NCBI GenBank assembly: GCA_035048485.1 | Contig: CM068581.1 | Coordinates: forward strand, 64,147,393 to 64,211,392 | Source: Pteria penguin | Lineage: Eukaryota > Mollusca > Bivalvia > Pterioida > Pteriidae | Length of the DNA stretch: 64,000 nucleotides | Direction: 5' to 3' | Part shown: in pieces, positions 47,668 through 59,000 of the stretch | How positions within the stretch are numbered: position 1 is the stretch's first letter | Layout: each line of letters begins with the position of its first letter | Translations under genes and position numbers: made by a program | Notes under the pieces: generated by a model | What the model saw: the letters and a program-made list of their open reading frames with translations, nothing else | Told to the model about the DNA's origin: nothing | Database searches by the model: none

Positions 47668-50479
47668 CAGCTAGGTTATATACTATACATTCTCTTGCAG
47701 GCTCGTGTACACAGTTATACATGGTGTAACAAACTTGCATCCAATCACATGTATTCACAAAATCACACATATACTCACAGGATCAAGTACTCATATGCAA
47801 TTACAAATATTCATTCAATACTATGTACTCGAATACTATTATAAGTGTTCACACATGATCTTTTGTTCGAATACCAGCGCGCGCATTCACACAGGACCGA
47901 GTAATCACTTACATTTAATTTCAATATAAACGCGGCAGCATTTAAAATACTCGCACATGAACGCGACAGTATCTGAAATACTCACATACAATCACGCGTA
48001 GTCACGCAGGAACGAGGCAATATCTCAGATACTCGCATACAATCAAGCAGATTCATACAGGAACGCGAGTGTATCTCAAATTCTCACAAACAGTCACGCG
48101 TTTTCACACATGAATGCGACAGTATCCCAAACACTCACATACAATCACGCGTATTGACACAGGAACGCGGCAATATCTCAGGTACTCGCATACAATCATG
48201 CGTATTCACACAGGAACGCGACAGTATCTCAAATACTCACATTCAAACACACGTATTCACACAGGAATGCGACAGTGTCTCAAATACTCACATTCAATCA
48301 CGCATATTCACACAGGAACGCGACGGTATCTCAAATACTCACATACAACCATGCGTATTCACACAAGAACGAGGCAGTATCTCAAATACCCGATTACAAA
48401 CACATGTATTCATACAGGAACGCAGCAGAATCTCAAATATTCGCATACAATCAAGCGTATTCGCACATGAACGCGGCAGTATCTAAAAATCTCACACACA
48501 TTCACGTGCGTGTACACAAAGGAACGCGGCAGTATCTCAAATACTCGCATACAATCACTTGTATTCACACAGGAAGGCGGCAATATCTCAAATACTGGCA
48601 TACAATCACGCGTATACACACAAGAACGTGGCAGTATCTCAAATGCTCACATACAATCACGCGTGTACACACAGGAACGCGGCAGTATCTCAAATATTCG
48701 CACACAATCACTCGTATTTACAAAGGAACGCGGCAGAATCTCAAACATTCGCATAAAATCACGCGTATTCAAACAGGAATGCGGCAGTATCTCAAATACT
48801 CGCATATCTTTACGCGCATTCACACAGGGACCCAGTGGTATCTCAAATACTCTCATACAATAACGCGTATTCATACAGGAACACACAATATCTCAGATTC
48901 TCGAATACAATCATGCGTATTCACACAGGAACGCGGCATTATCTAAAATACTCGTATACAATCACACGTACTCACACAGGAATGCGACAGTATCTCAGAT
49001 ATGTCAATTGGGTTTTTTCGTTATACAGAGTTATTTCCCATATAAGCGGGTATCTGACGTCAAACATTGTGACGTCATACAATTTCTATATCATTTACCG
49101 TAATTTTACGCCGGTTTCCATAGAAGTTGTTGAAGTCACAATGGTTTGACGTAAAATACCAATTCAAATGGGAAATAACTCTGTATACTGAAAAGACCCA
49201 ATGTAGGCACAATCAACAAACTAATATAGCTGTGATGTGATAGGAAATGACTTTATAAATACCTAACTCATGAATACGGAGTATCGCAACTACTAAAATC
49301 CGTCACAGTTTGCATTTAGTCACATACCAAACCCATTGTTCTCGACGTGGACACGGTTATGTGGGCAACTCACGTCATAATTATATGACGTCAAATCAAT
49401 CACAAAGTGCGTCAAATCAGTCACAAAGTGCGTGTTGACGTTATTGTAGTTGCGATATTCCGTATTGAAATTACGTATCTATGAACCAGTGAGATATTGT
49501 AAATCCACTAAAAGTGACCCCCCACCTATATATACCTCACCCCTTACACTACAAAAATTAATAATCTCGGTATTAGTCTTTTTTCATTGCATATCACAAT
49601 GTTGACAGCGTGTATGTAAAACTACAAATTTTTGAAATTCTGTCATAAGCAGTATCTATTTATAGGCCGAAGGAAAACTACAAAAGGGACTACCTCTCAT
49701 TTTATACGGTGTGTTTATCACCATAGTAACCATGCTGACATCAAGGTTACCAGACACTACTAAGCATAAACTGTCGGAACAAGTCTCCGACGTTAAAGAG
49801 TTCTTGTCTATGAAAGGGTAAATACTGCTTTAATATGTATACCAACCCCCAAGTCAATACGATGTGACAAGCCCCAACCACATATTCCATGTTAAATTCT
49901 ACATTTTGGTCATACATGTAGCCGGGAAACTTGAGAGTTTCAAACAAGAACGACTCTATACCTCATTCATAATTGTCGGTCACTGGTCTGGAATTGAGTG
50001 ACGTTTGTTACTTCAATTGACCGTCCTAAGTCGGTATCGTAACCGCAGCATAATCGAATATTTTTGTAATGTTTTCAGTGTTTATTCCACTATTATCATT
50101 TTTTGTGTGCATGTCCTTGGTGATTTGTGTCATAACAGCTTTGTCAGATGTCTTCTGTTTTCTCTTTTTAAACAATAAAATCATCAAAAGAAGATATGTA
50201 AAATTATAAGCAATATTTCCGACAGAACTATTGACCTAACAAATTGAGTTTAATAGAGGTACGTCTTAATGAAAATAGCAAACCCCTAGTTCAATCGCTT
50301 TAAATCCCTGAACCATAAAAATACATTTAAACAATTATTGCATAAAAAACATATTTTTGTTATATTCCTTATTTTGTTGAAAATCATTTATGCTAAAGCA
50401 AAATTCATTCCTTTACAGAAATATGAAAGCAGTGCCATATGAAGATCCAGAGGAGAAAAACAAAGACTCTTTGCTTTAA
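39615..50479 (+). CDS. SLC22-family organic ion transporter-like protein, gene C (10 exons, 537 aa)
   Basis: Exons: 39615-39757, 40660-40855, 41582-41685, 42407-42561, 43454-43622, 45228-45455, 46236-46459, 47355-47536, 49666-49817, 50419-50479; all GT/AG, frame intact. Seen: MDYDDVIQYIGELGTYQKR, RCKIPWLNNDT, sequons NDT/NQT/NGS, EWVYDQSVF, FNLVCE, DMFGRR, YFIRDWRTLQL, LPESVRWLISKGR (Val where A and B have Ala), IGKLGGNLY, GHKRL, ELFPTVVRVFALG, acidic tail ending KNKDSLL. Exon 9 is 152 nt, like B, versus 134 nt in A. Introns carry a 26-bp array (intron 4), a SINE (5), a trinucleotide tract (6) and a 51-bp minisatellite with two MITEs (8). A plasma-membrane carrier is expected; substrate unknown. 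Confidence 0.93.
40153..40188. repeat. (AG)n microsatellite
   Basis: About 18 AG units in intron 1 of gene C. Confidence 0.95.
42695..42782 (-). repeat. tRNA-like fragment (SINE head relic)
   Basis: The minus strand reads GGAGATAGTGCAATCAGTTA ... GACTTGTGACC ... AAGTTCGAATCCCTCC: A-box-like and B-box-like strings at tRNA spacing, with a possible anticodon arm. It has no clean acceptor stem, so it is probably a SINE head, not a gene. Confidence 0.5.
42909..43372. repeat. 26-bp tandem repeat array, ~18 units
   Basis: Unit AACAGTCTACAATCCTTATA + AAAAGT, with variants (CTGTCTGCAATCCTCAT, ACAATCACTATAAAA). Units vary at one to four sites. Intron 4 of gene C, ending about 80 nt before exon 5. Confidence 0.92.
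44530..44808 (+). repeat. tRNA-headed SINE, copy 4
   Basis: Head CACTGTGACACAGAGGATGA, then TCTTTCGGATGAGACAGTAA, AAAAGATCCCTCCCTGCTTC, CAATGCATCAGGCAGAT and the tail AATAATCAATCAATCAATC. Intron 5 of gene C. Confidence 0.87.
45832..46209. repeat. Compound trinucleotide tract (ACT, GAT, ATC, AAT)
   Basis: 370 nt of ACT, then ATG/GAT, then inverse ATC, then AAT units, ending 26 nt before exon 7 of gene C. The long poly-Ile/Met/Tyr frames on both strands are repeat artefacts. Confidence 0.95.
47560..47667. repeat. (GGAT)n then (GATA)n microsatellite
   Basis: Four GGAT units followed by about 18 GATA units, beginning 24 nt after the exon 8 donor of gene C. Confidence 0.93.
47935..49000. repeat. 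51-bp minisatellite, ~21 units
   Basis: Consensus unit AGGAACGCGGCAGTATCTCA AATACTCGCATACAATCACG CGTATTCACAC (51 nt). Because 51 is a multiple of three, several plus frames stay open for hundreds of nt, giving frames of up to 223 codons. They lack a family match and lie wholly inside intron 8 of gene C, so they are not called as genes. Confidence 0.93.
49007..49202. mobile_element. MITE, ~34-bp TIRs
   Basis: ATTGGGTTTTTTCGTTATAC AGAGTTATTTCCCA at the left is inverted at the right (TGGGAAATAACTCTGTATAC TGAAAAGACCCAAT). 196 bp, interior with several TGACGTCA-like strings, no ORF. Adjoins the minisatellite. Confidence 0.85.
49273..49466. mobile_element. MITE, 20-bp TIRs
   Basis: AATACGGAGTATCGCAACTA at the left and TAGTTGCGATATTCCGTATT at the right (one mismatch). 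194 bp. The interior holds CACGTCATAATTATATGACG and a tandem pair of AATCA(A/G)TCACAAAGTGCGT. Confidence 0.8.
50004..50175 (-). repeat. Dispersed repeat family R1, copy 3 (partial)
   Basis: ACGTTTGTTACTTCAATTGA, CCGTCCTAAGTCGGTATCGT, TGCATGTCCTTGGTGATTTG. Intron 9 of gene C. Confidence 0.75.
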
Positions 50480-50527
50480 ACCTCATATCTAAACTACAAC
50501 AAAATGACATGTTCATTTTCACTTATG

Positions 50528-50533
50528 AATAAA
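50528..50533 (+). promoter_or_regulatory. Polyadenylation signal AATAAA, gene C
   Basis: AATAAA 49 nt after the gene C stop, a plausible distance for a short 3' UTR. Confidence 0.5.
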
Positions 50534-50837
50534 CTCAGAAAAAAATATAAATAATGTTCATCATTATCATATTCATACAACTGCTATGCTATAACCACAA
50601 CCATATTCCTAAAATTTTAGTCCTCTGCTTGTCTGCCAGATCCAACTTTAACCACGCCCATTACATATAAGTATTCATTGGACGTCACAGTTGATTCATG
50701 TTTGACAAGCCAATCATTGATGAGGTCAAAAAGTGCTATGTCAGGCATTTGACTACCAGTTAACTGGGGAATGAAATTTACCAAAGGAACAAAATATTTT
50801 TTATTAACACTTTCTTAGTCTTATGCCAACTTTTTAC

Positions 50838-51271
50838 ATTACAGTATCTAGACAAGAAACCGTCAAGGACGATATGACCGGATTGCAAATGCTAAACGCA
50901 AAATGTTGACGCCGGACAGACGGACGGACAGACAGAAAGCTGACGGATTTTGCCAATTTATAGACCGAAATTGTTTTGCATTAACATTAACAATACATGT
51001 ATGCAAGTGGTCGCCCTAAAGGAAAAAAACCGTGTGTGTTCACTGAAGCGTAAAGTCAAGGTCACGGTCACTAAATTTTTGTATATGTTGGATAGAACAT
51101 TTAAGTATCTACAAACCTACCAACTTTGGCATGAGTACCCTTTAGGGTATGAAAGAAACCAAGCTAAACGCAAATGCTAAACGCAAAATGTTGACGCCGT
51201 GCGGACGGACGGACGGACAGACGGATTTCGCCAATTCGTAGACCAGAATTGCTTTGCAATCCGGTCAAAAA
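50838..51271 (+). repeat. 'Tail GACCAGAATTGCTTTGCAATCC' repeat, copy 1
   Basis: Contains GACAAGAAACCGTCAAGGAC, GACCGGATTGCAAATGC, twice-repeated TGTTGACGCCG + GGACGGACGGACAGAC, GGTCACGGTCAC and the end AGACCAGAATTGCTTTGCAA TCCGGTC. Related to 61747-62352. Lies in the gap between gene C and CTU1. Confidence 0.65.
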
Positions 51272-51932
51272 CCCAGTTCTGTTATCTAGATAAAGACCTA
51301 ATCAAACACATATACATTATAGCAAGTTATTATAGATTATCATAGAGAGGAATCACAATCCAAAACCTTTTAATATTTTCATCTAACATAGAGAGGATTA
51401 ACAAAATGTGTTTATGAAACACTGATACTCAAAACAACTGCTCTATCCAATGTTAAATTTTTTTTATACCAAACCCATGCAAATGTACAGACAGATGAAA
51501 ACTGAATCTTCTTCTTCTTTCATTATGAAATATATGTACAGCCACTGTAATTGCCCAACATAAAGCTTTCAAGACATATATTGTTTATTTCTGTATGAAT
51601 AACATTGATTGGTGACATCATAACACCCCATCTTTGATCCCTTTGTCAGGATAGAAAGCATTGTTTGGCAGACTTTTGTTATGCCTATGACGTCATAGTG
51701 AAATGTTCGACATTTCCAACCTTGTGTGACGTCATCAAAGTCATATTTTGCACTAAACTGCTTGACATTCAACGAAGGTATGTCATTCTGGATAAATGTT
51801 ACGTTGTCATGGGACATCAGCTGTTTCTTTGTATTTTTAAAAAACTTCCCTCTGAAATGATTTCATGATGCGGTTTATAATAGGAAATGGAAGTTTCCAG
51901 TATGATATTTTGGCGTTAAAAGCGTATATATA

Positions 51933-52196
51933 TATAGAATAAGTGTCTTATTTGCTAACACGCATTATATCAAATAAATGTATCAGCCATTGTAATGGGA
52001 GATACTGCCATTAACTGCGGTCCTAATATTTAGGGAGGAAATAAAACATATTCCCACAAAAGTGATCTAAAGAACAATGGTATGTTATTGTGACGTCTTG
52101 AGGTTGGAAACTCCAATTGATGTTACTAACTGATAGTACATAAGCGCCACCTAAGCATTCCTGCATGAAAACACAAAATTAGACACTTATTCTATA
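51933..52196. mobile_element. MITE-like element with 16-bp TIRs
   Basis: TATAGAATAAGTGTCT at 51933-51948 and its exact inverse AGACACTTATTCTATA at 52181-52196. 264 bp, no ORF. Confidence 0.65.
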
Positions 52197-53007
52197 AATA
52201 TACTCAAAAGCTGAGTGTTATACGTAATGGATGAATGCCCCACAAATCTCAAATTTTAGAGGCAAACCTTAAAAATTTTATTCATTTCCTTGAAATGAAT
52301 TTGAGACTACCTGACAAATGTAGATGGATGACAGATAATTACATTCAAATCAAAATTCTGTTTTATGTGAAGGAATTGAAATATTATTTTTATTTGTATA
52401 ATGCACATAATATTCATATAATTACCATCAACTTGTATTTTTCATGAATTTACGACATACAACCTAAATATGGTCTCCAATTGATAAAATAATATCTGAA
52501 TAATTGCAACTGACAACTGTGACACATATTCCAGACGTAAATGTCTTTGCAAAGAAAAACACTTAATGTAAGAGCATTCTTAATAATAGAAAATACCAAC
52601 ACTGGCATGGAGATGTGATTCCAGTACATTTCACCCCAAAGGGCTAATCCAGTGATCCTTACATTCCAAACACTACATACAGTGGATTCTTAGTGAAATA
52701 GAGAACTGAAATCTCCTGTAAAACTCCTGATAATCAGGACTATATATCTTAATACATAATTTTGTTCACTTTTAATGCCACACCAAGATTATTTTACCAT
52801 TTGGTGGAGCGCAGTGTTTTGGGTTGTGGGAAATGATATATACCACCAATCTTGGCGGTTCCACTGGCAGACCTTCCCACTTACCCCGACTTGGGTTCAG
52901 ATTTGACAGAGGTGAAGGGGTTAGTGTCCTATCCATTTAATATGTAAAAGTCATTATTTTTGTAAGAATAAATATCATTGGCTCAGTCTCTTAATAGTTT
53001 TAAGCAC
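52197..53007. other. Intergenic between gene C and CTU1; nothing firm
   Basis: It holds the presumed CTU1 3' UTR (minus strand). A TTTATT (minus AATAAA) near 52388 is one candidate poly-A site. An ATCTTGGCGGTTCCACTGGC-type stretch near 52845 looks repetitive but has no second copy here. Confidence 0.35.
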
Positions 53008-56000
53008 TTAGAAATCCAGGTCCTTCTTGGCTAGATTGCCCCCATCAATCACAATTTTGCTATCACAGCTGTTGTCACATGATTTATCACATGATTTGTC
53101 ACATGATTTATCACATGATTTGTCACATGATTTATCACATGATTTGTCACATGATTTATCACATGATTTGTCACAAGTTTTATTTTCTTTTTTAGTGCCC
53201 TCTGTATCTCTTCCTATTACGTGCAATTCATTCAACTAAAATGATAAAAAAGTCATACTTTTACTTTAAATACGCAAAACACATTTAACTCAAATATATG
53301 TTGTAATTACATGTATGTTGATATGCATAACAGTGTGACTCTAAATCAATTATTACTTTACCATCATTGATTATATATTTAGAAGGGGTGACATATAAAT
53401 CTGATAAAAATGTAAAGAGTACTTTTTGTACAAAGTCTTAAGATTTTTTTCAATCAAGCTTGACCTGAAAAGACCTCAGAATTGAAAGATGCATGCAAAA
53501 TAAAAAGTTGTCATAACTTGTAGTGTTGAAAGTGATAGTTAGAATTGAAAACACAATTTAAAGACAAAAAAGCACTAGGTCTTTCATCTGCATATCATAC
53601 GTAAAAATCTTAATAAATGTACTGAATTACCTTCCGTCTCTCTTTATATGTCTTCCCAATTCCCAACCTATAAAAGTTATACAGCAAGAGTTACTCACAA
53701 AACAATCAAGTATTCAAATAAATAATATAACATGTGTATCTTGAAACATGACAGATCTCCATGGACTAATATGCTTTGAATATGCACGTATGTATTGCAT
53801 ACTACATGCAAAATCAAAACCAAATACATTAGAAGGTTAGAAAAGAACAATTATACAATGTGAAATGTGATTACCTTTAAAGAATCAAATAATAAGTACA
53901 TGATCTTGATGAACGGTTACTGCTATATTCTTTTCTTTATCGTATACCTTTAGTCAGATATACTGTTGGCATATGATTATTGTTTTACGTCGTATCACGT
54001 TTATTTCACGTATTTGGTGACATCATCTGCCTGATGCAATGCGTAGAAACTTATACCTTTACAAAACAGACCTACCTGATGTAGTGAGAGATCTTTTATG
54101 TGCCACATCTACCATGACATGGGACCTCGGTTTTTAATGGTTCGTCCTAAAGATAGGAAAACGATAAGCCCAAGACGAGAGTCAATCCCAGGACTTGTCG
54201 GTTCTAAGCCCAGCACCTCATTAACTGAACTCCACTAATTTAACTCCCCCTAAGACTTGAACAATGGCTTCGATACAACTGATGACAGATTTTTGTTATA
54301 CACAAGTTCAGTTGGCATATGAAGACAGGGTTAAAAAGAAACCTATATTAAGATAAGAATGCACAGAGAACAACTCTTTTCCAATAAAAGTATTTCTAAA
54401 ATCTGTTTTCCTACCTTGGAAGACCTCTGTTGAGACCTTCTAGTAGTACACATGCTTTACAGATTGGATTGCTGGAGATAAATCCACATCTCTCACATGT
54501 ACCTGTAGATATTTAATAACAATAATAATAATAATAATATAAAAAAATAATAATAATAATTAAGCAAAACACTCTACATATTATGATAGTAACTGAACTT
54601 TTTACAATTTTTTTCTTTGGGAGTCACAATGCTTTCAATCTGGAAATTTGTAAATTTACTGTTAACAGAAAGTTTACAATGATCCAGTATATACATAAAT
54701 GTACATGTACATTATATTTAACATATTCAATATATTAAAGCAAGATTCATTCCTTTACATACAGTATATTTCAATGAATGAATCACAGCTCGAAATACTC
54801 ATGTAGATATATACATATATGAATATACATGTGTATTTCAGGGAATATTTGTGTGAATTATTCAATTATGATTATATAGAATAACAGGATGATATTTTTG
54901 AAATGTGTTTCCCCATGTTGCAATATGAACCTAAATAACCAAAAATTCTGGTGTCTTTCCTCTAGATTAATCAAACAGTAGAATGACATTTTCATTTCCT
55001 TTGAGTATTTTTATAAAAATACAAATGCATGTATATCAATTTCTGTGACAAAATATATATCAATGTTTTACTTGACCTAAAAATCAACAATGAATTTGTA
55101 GGAACAAGTATTGTATTAAAAACTCTTTTAAAGAAATGGGCAGTAAAGTCTTAATAAGGGGTTTTCTCTAGAAAAACAAAGACCTAAACAATTCACATGC
55201 TCAACAACATCAAAATATAATCAAAGTATGATTGTGTTTCACAAACCAATACAATGGTGATATTAAGAAAAAAGGTTTTAAAAGAAAAGGATGAAAATAC
55301 AAAATTCTGACACCAAAAACAGAACTTAAATTGATATAATCTCACCCTGAGTAGGCAATTTCACATCTTTACTAACTGACAAACATTCTCCTGAATGAAT
55401 GATATCTGAAAAGTAAAACATAAGATCATTATGAATGTAATGGCATTATAATTGTACATTTAGATTCCCATTTCAAATTCAATATTTCGTTTTAGAGTTC
55501 TTATAATGTATTATTAGTTATCATTTGACCTACCGATAATAGCACTTGGTCGGATTTTTTCAAGATCTTTGATATAAGCTCTAGCAAATCCTCTGAAAAG
55601 TAAAATTATACGTTATTAATGATTAAATGAACATTAACATCAATTTTTCCTTAAAAATAATTACCTTAAAGGCATTTCCTATTAGATCTGGAAAATTAAA
55701 AGAAGCTGTGATGGTAAACGAAAAAAATATATTTTCTGTTGCTCAAAACAAAATCATAATTTCTCAATTAGTATGGTGATATCCATGGTAGAAAATCCCA
55801 TCAGTCTTTTGGTAAGTACAGGTACACCTGCTTCCACTGGGATTAAAAGCAAGATAAGAATGAGACGAGGGACTACAGTGAATTTCAATGCAGCACCTAA
55901 TCCACTCACTGATAAAGGACATAACTGATATTAAGGTCATTTAGTTTCTCTCATGCAAATTAACCACAGTTAATACAGCCCATTAATTTTATTTGTTCCA

Positions 56001-59000
56001 GCACCTTGCTAGCACACTGCACTGGTGCAATAAGCAAATACAAACATAACGAACAACTCCCTCCAAAGCATGTATATTCAATGTTTTCTTAATTTAAGCT
56101 AAAGGTCATGGGATAAAAATTTTTGGTACAGACAGAAAGGTCTAGCCATAGTGAACACAAGCATGAATTATGAAAGTTCTACCCCCAGTACTTGACCAGA
56201 TTTGGGCAAAGTTAAAGTTTTTTGGAAAGCAGGTCAAATATATGAAAACCCTTTGTTTAATATTTTCTGAAAGTATGGTTAAGGATAAAGTTTTTAAAGG
56301 GGGTAAAACTTCAAGACCAAGGTCACACCATCAAAATTTTTGAAACAGACCAAAAGATCTAGCCATAATGAATACAAATGTGATATAGGAAAGCTCTACC
56401 CCTAGTAGTTAATGAGTCATGGGCAAGGTTAAAGTTTTTGGAAAGTAAGTCAAACGTGAAGGTCAAGGTCGCTGGGTTAAAAATGATGGTGCATTGTACC
56501 AAAGGCCACATTGTACCATTGTCACAAGGTATGTATATATGAAATTCCCATTTTTAAATAATTTTGACGGTAAGTTTTTGTCTACACCACCAGGGCTATG
56601 ATATTAGCTCTCTGGACATTTGAGCTGGTGAGCTAAAAATGTTTTACTCATCAAAGTTTTCTAACAATGTCAATGATCATGTCAGTTGCCTTTTTTTAAA
56701 ATTTCTTTCATGTTTATAACAGACATATTTTTCTTTAAATGCATCAAATAAACATGCTCAAAGTAAAACTTAAGTGTCTTTATGACAAAAATTCCAGCAT
56801 TTATCACTGATTTCATACCTGACTATATATTCAAGCATTTTTCAACTTCTATTACTACCATGAAACTGAGATCCTTTTGAACAATGTTTTTAAATTTGTC
56901 ATTTCAAGATTCAAGTCATTTGCATTGAATATAGAGGTGTTAACTGCATGTATTCTATACTTGGTGTCTTAAAATACATGTACTATGGATTTAACTAAAA
57001 CTGACCAATATATACAACAAATTTGATGACCCTTGAGGCCAAAAATTAGAATAGCATGGTAAGAATTTCTTGTTGTTTATCACAAAGGAATTGGGAATAT
57101 GTCAAAATGTGAAACATGCTCTGATAGCATCATCAAAGTATAGACAAAGAGAAAATATAAGACACCTGACTAAGCTGTATGACACAAATCACCAAGGACA
57201 TGCACACAAAACATGAAAAGAGTGAAATATACATGGAAAAACAATAGTTATTTATTAAAATATTCGATTGTGCTGCAGTTACGATACCGACTTTGGACAG
57301 TCAATTGAAGTAACAAACGTCACTCAATTGGTGTAGTTAACCAGTTTACAGGCACCCACCTTCCCACTCACCGCAAAAGCAGCACAATCAAAGGAGTGAA
57401 AGTATCATATCAGTCAATTAACCAACCTATAAGCATTTGGCGAGTATATACATTCCGTTGAGAAGTAATCCAGTTTCTTAAAGTATGCATACCTGTAAAA
57501 TAATAAAAAATTATGATTCTTGCATTCATTTCAACAATAATGGTACTAGTTGTGTTGAGCAAAACTACCTAATCACCTAAATGCTTATCTTAAATCTTAT
57601 TCTAAATCTAAGACTAGAATACTCAAAGGAACACATTTATTGTCCGCTATCCATTTTTCAAGACTGTTACGACTGTTAGTGACTCACAACAATAATCAAT
57701 CAATCAATATAAATAAAGTAAATTTATCCAATATCAACAAATATCTTAGTCAGTGTAAAATACTTATATTTCAGATTAAAAACTTACATCACAATTTCCT
57801 TTTCATAGGTGTATTTGAATGGTTTGCTTCTTGGGAGAGCACCATCTGTGCCCTAGAAATATGAAAAATATCTCATCTTTCATAACAATATTAACAAAAA
57901 CATGGGAAACGATAATAACATTTTAGCTCTAGTATTTCAACTTCTAAAATGATCAATGTGGAAAAACTCGAAAGAAATTATGTCAAGATATCATAAAGGC
58001 ATAAGGGTATAATCAAGAAAGACTTACTGTACTAATAGCAGTGCATCTCTGTAAACGGCCAATGTCACCCCTCAGTACTAAAACAAGACAAAAATATCAG
58101 GAACCAGATGTATGGTAATTTGTATCAAATATATCCCACTATCTATATATAGGCATAAATATACATCTTCACAAAGTAAAACCACGCACATCTACACCTT
58201 GTAATGTGATGAATTGCTGACCACACCAGAAAACTGATGAGAAATGGTAAGAAATTGTAATCCATAAGGATTTTACAGATTTAATTCTATTACAAACAAT
58301 ATGCATTTTTGTCATTTTCATTTCATCATTTTAGCATTTTTATGCCCTATACTGTTGTTACATTATATTTGATCATGTTACAGTCACCAGAACATATACA
58401 CTCCAATATTACCATTCATGATTACTGTTTCTGCAATATCATCTGCATTATGACCTACAAAGAAAGAAAAAATGGTCAAATGAGCAATTATTTTATAATT
58501 AAATGTGTACATTTTATGGAATAAACAAAACAAGCAATGTAATCAATCCATTAAAACTTACTTAAACAGAAACTTTGTCTTCAATGTGAGGGCCTATGCT
58601 CAAGTAAGTCAAATTTATTCATTATAAATTTTAAACTTACGAAATTTGCATATTAAGATGTAGACAATATACAATATAAATACTACACAGAATACCACAT
58701 GTAATGTACATGTATAAACATTTTGCCATTTTGTTCGAGAATATTTTATGATGTACTACCATTTACATGTATATGGTTGCAGTCATTGTTTAATGATTTC
58801 TCATTGAAAATTAGAAGCAAATACATTGGGTGACTTTCAAAAACTTATCGCATCTATAGAATGTAATCCAGACTTCAATCACAGAGGTAAGAAAAGGACA
58901 AAATTTAAACTACCTAGGGCTCAAGGTTCTAAAACTTTTTGAGAATGTTCTACGTGGCCAAATTTTGATCCCATGCTCAAACATGACATCACTTAAAAAA

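Noticed and set aside
48114..48946. Frames of up to 223 codons with repeating SQILTYNHAYSHRNA-like peptides
   Set aside because: They come from a 51-bp minisatellite inside an intron, with no family similarity or splice evidence.
42909..49000. CRISPR-like arrays (26-bp and 51-bp repeats)
   Set aside because: Units are directly adjacent with no unique spacers, in introns of a eukaryotic gene.
53027..53239. Plus-strand LSHD-repeat frame
   Set aside because: Antisense shadow of the CDKS repeat in the last CTU1 exon.
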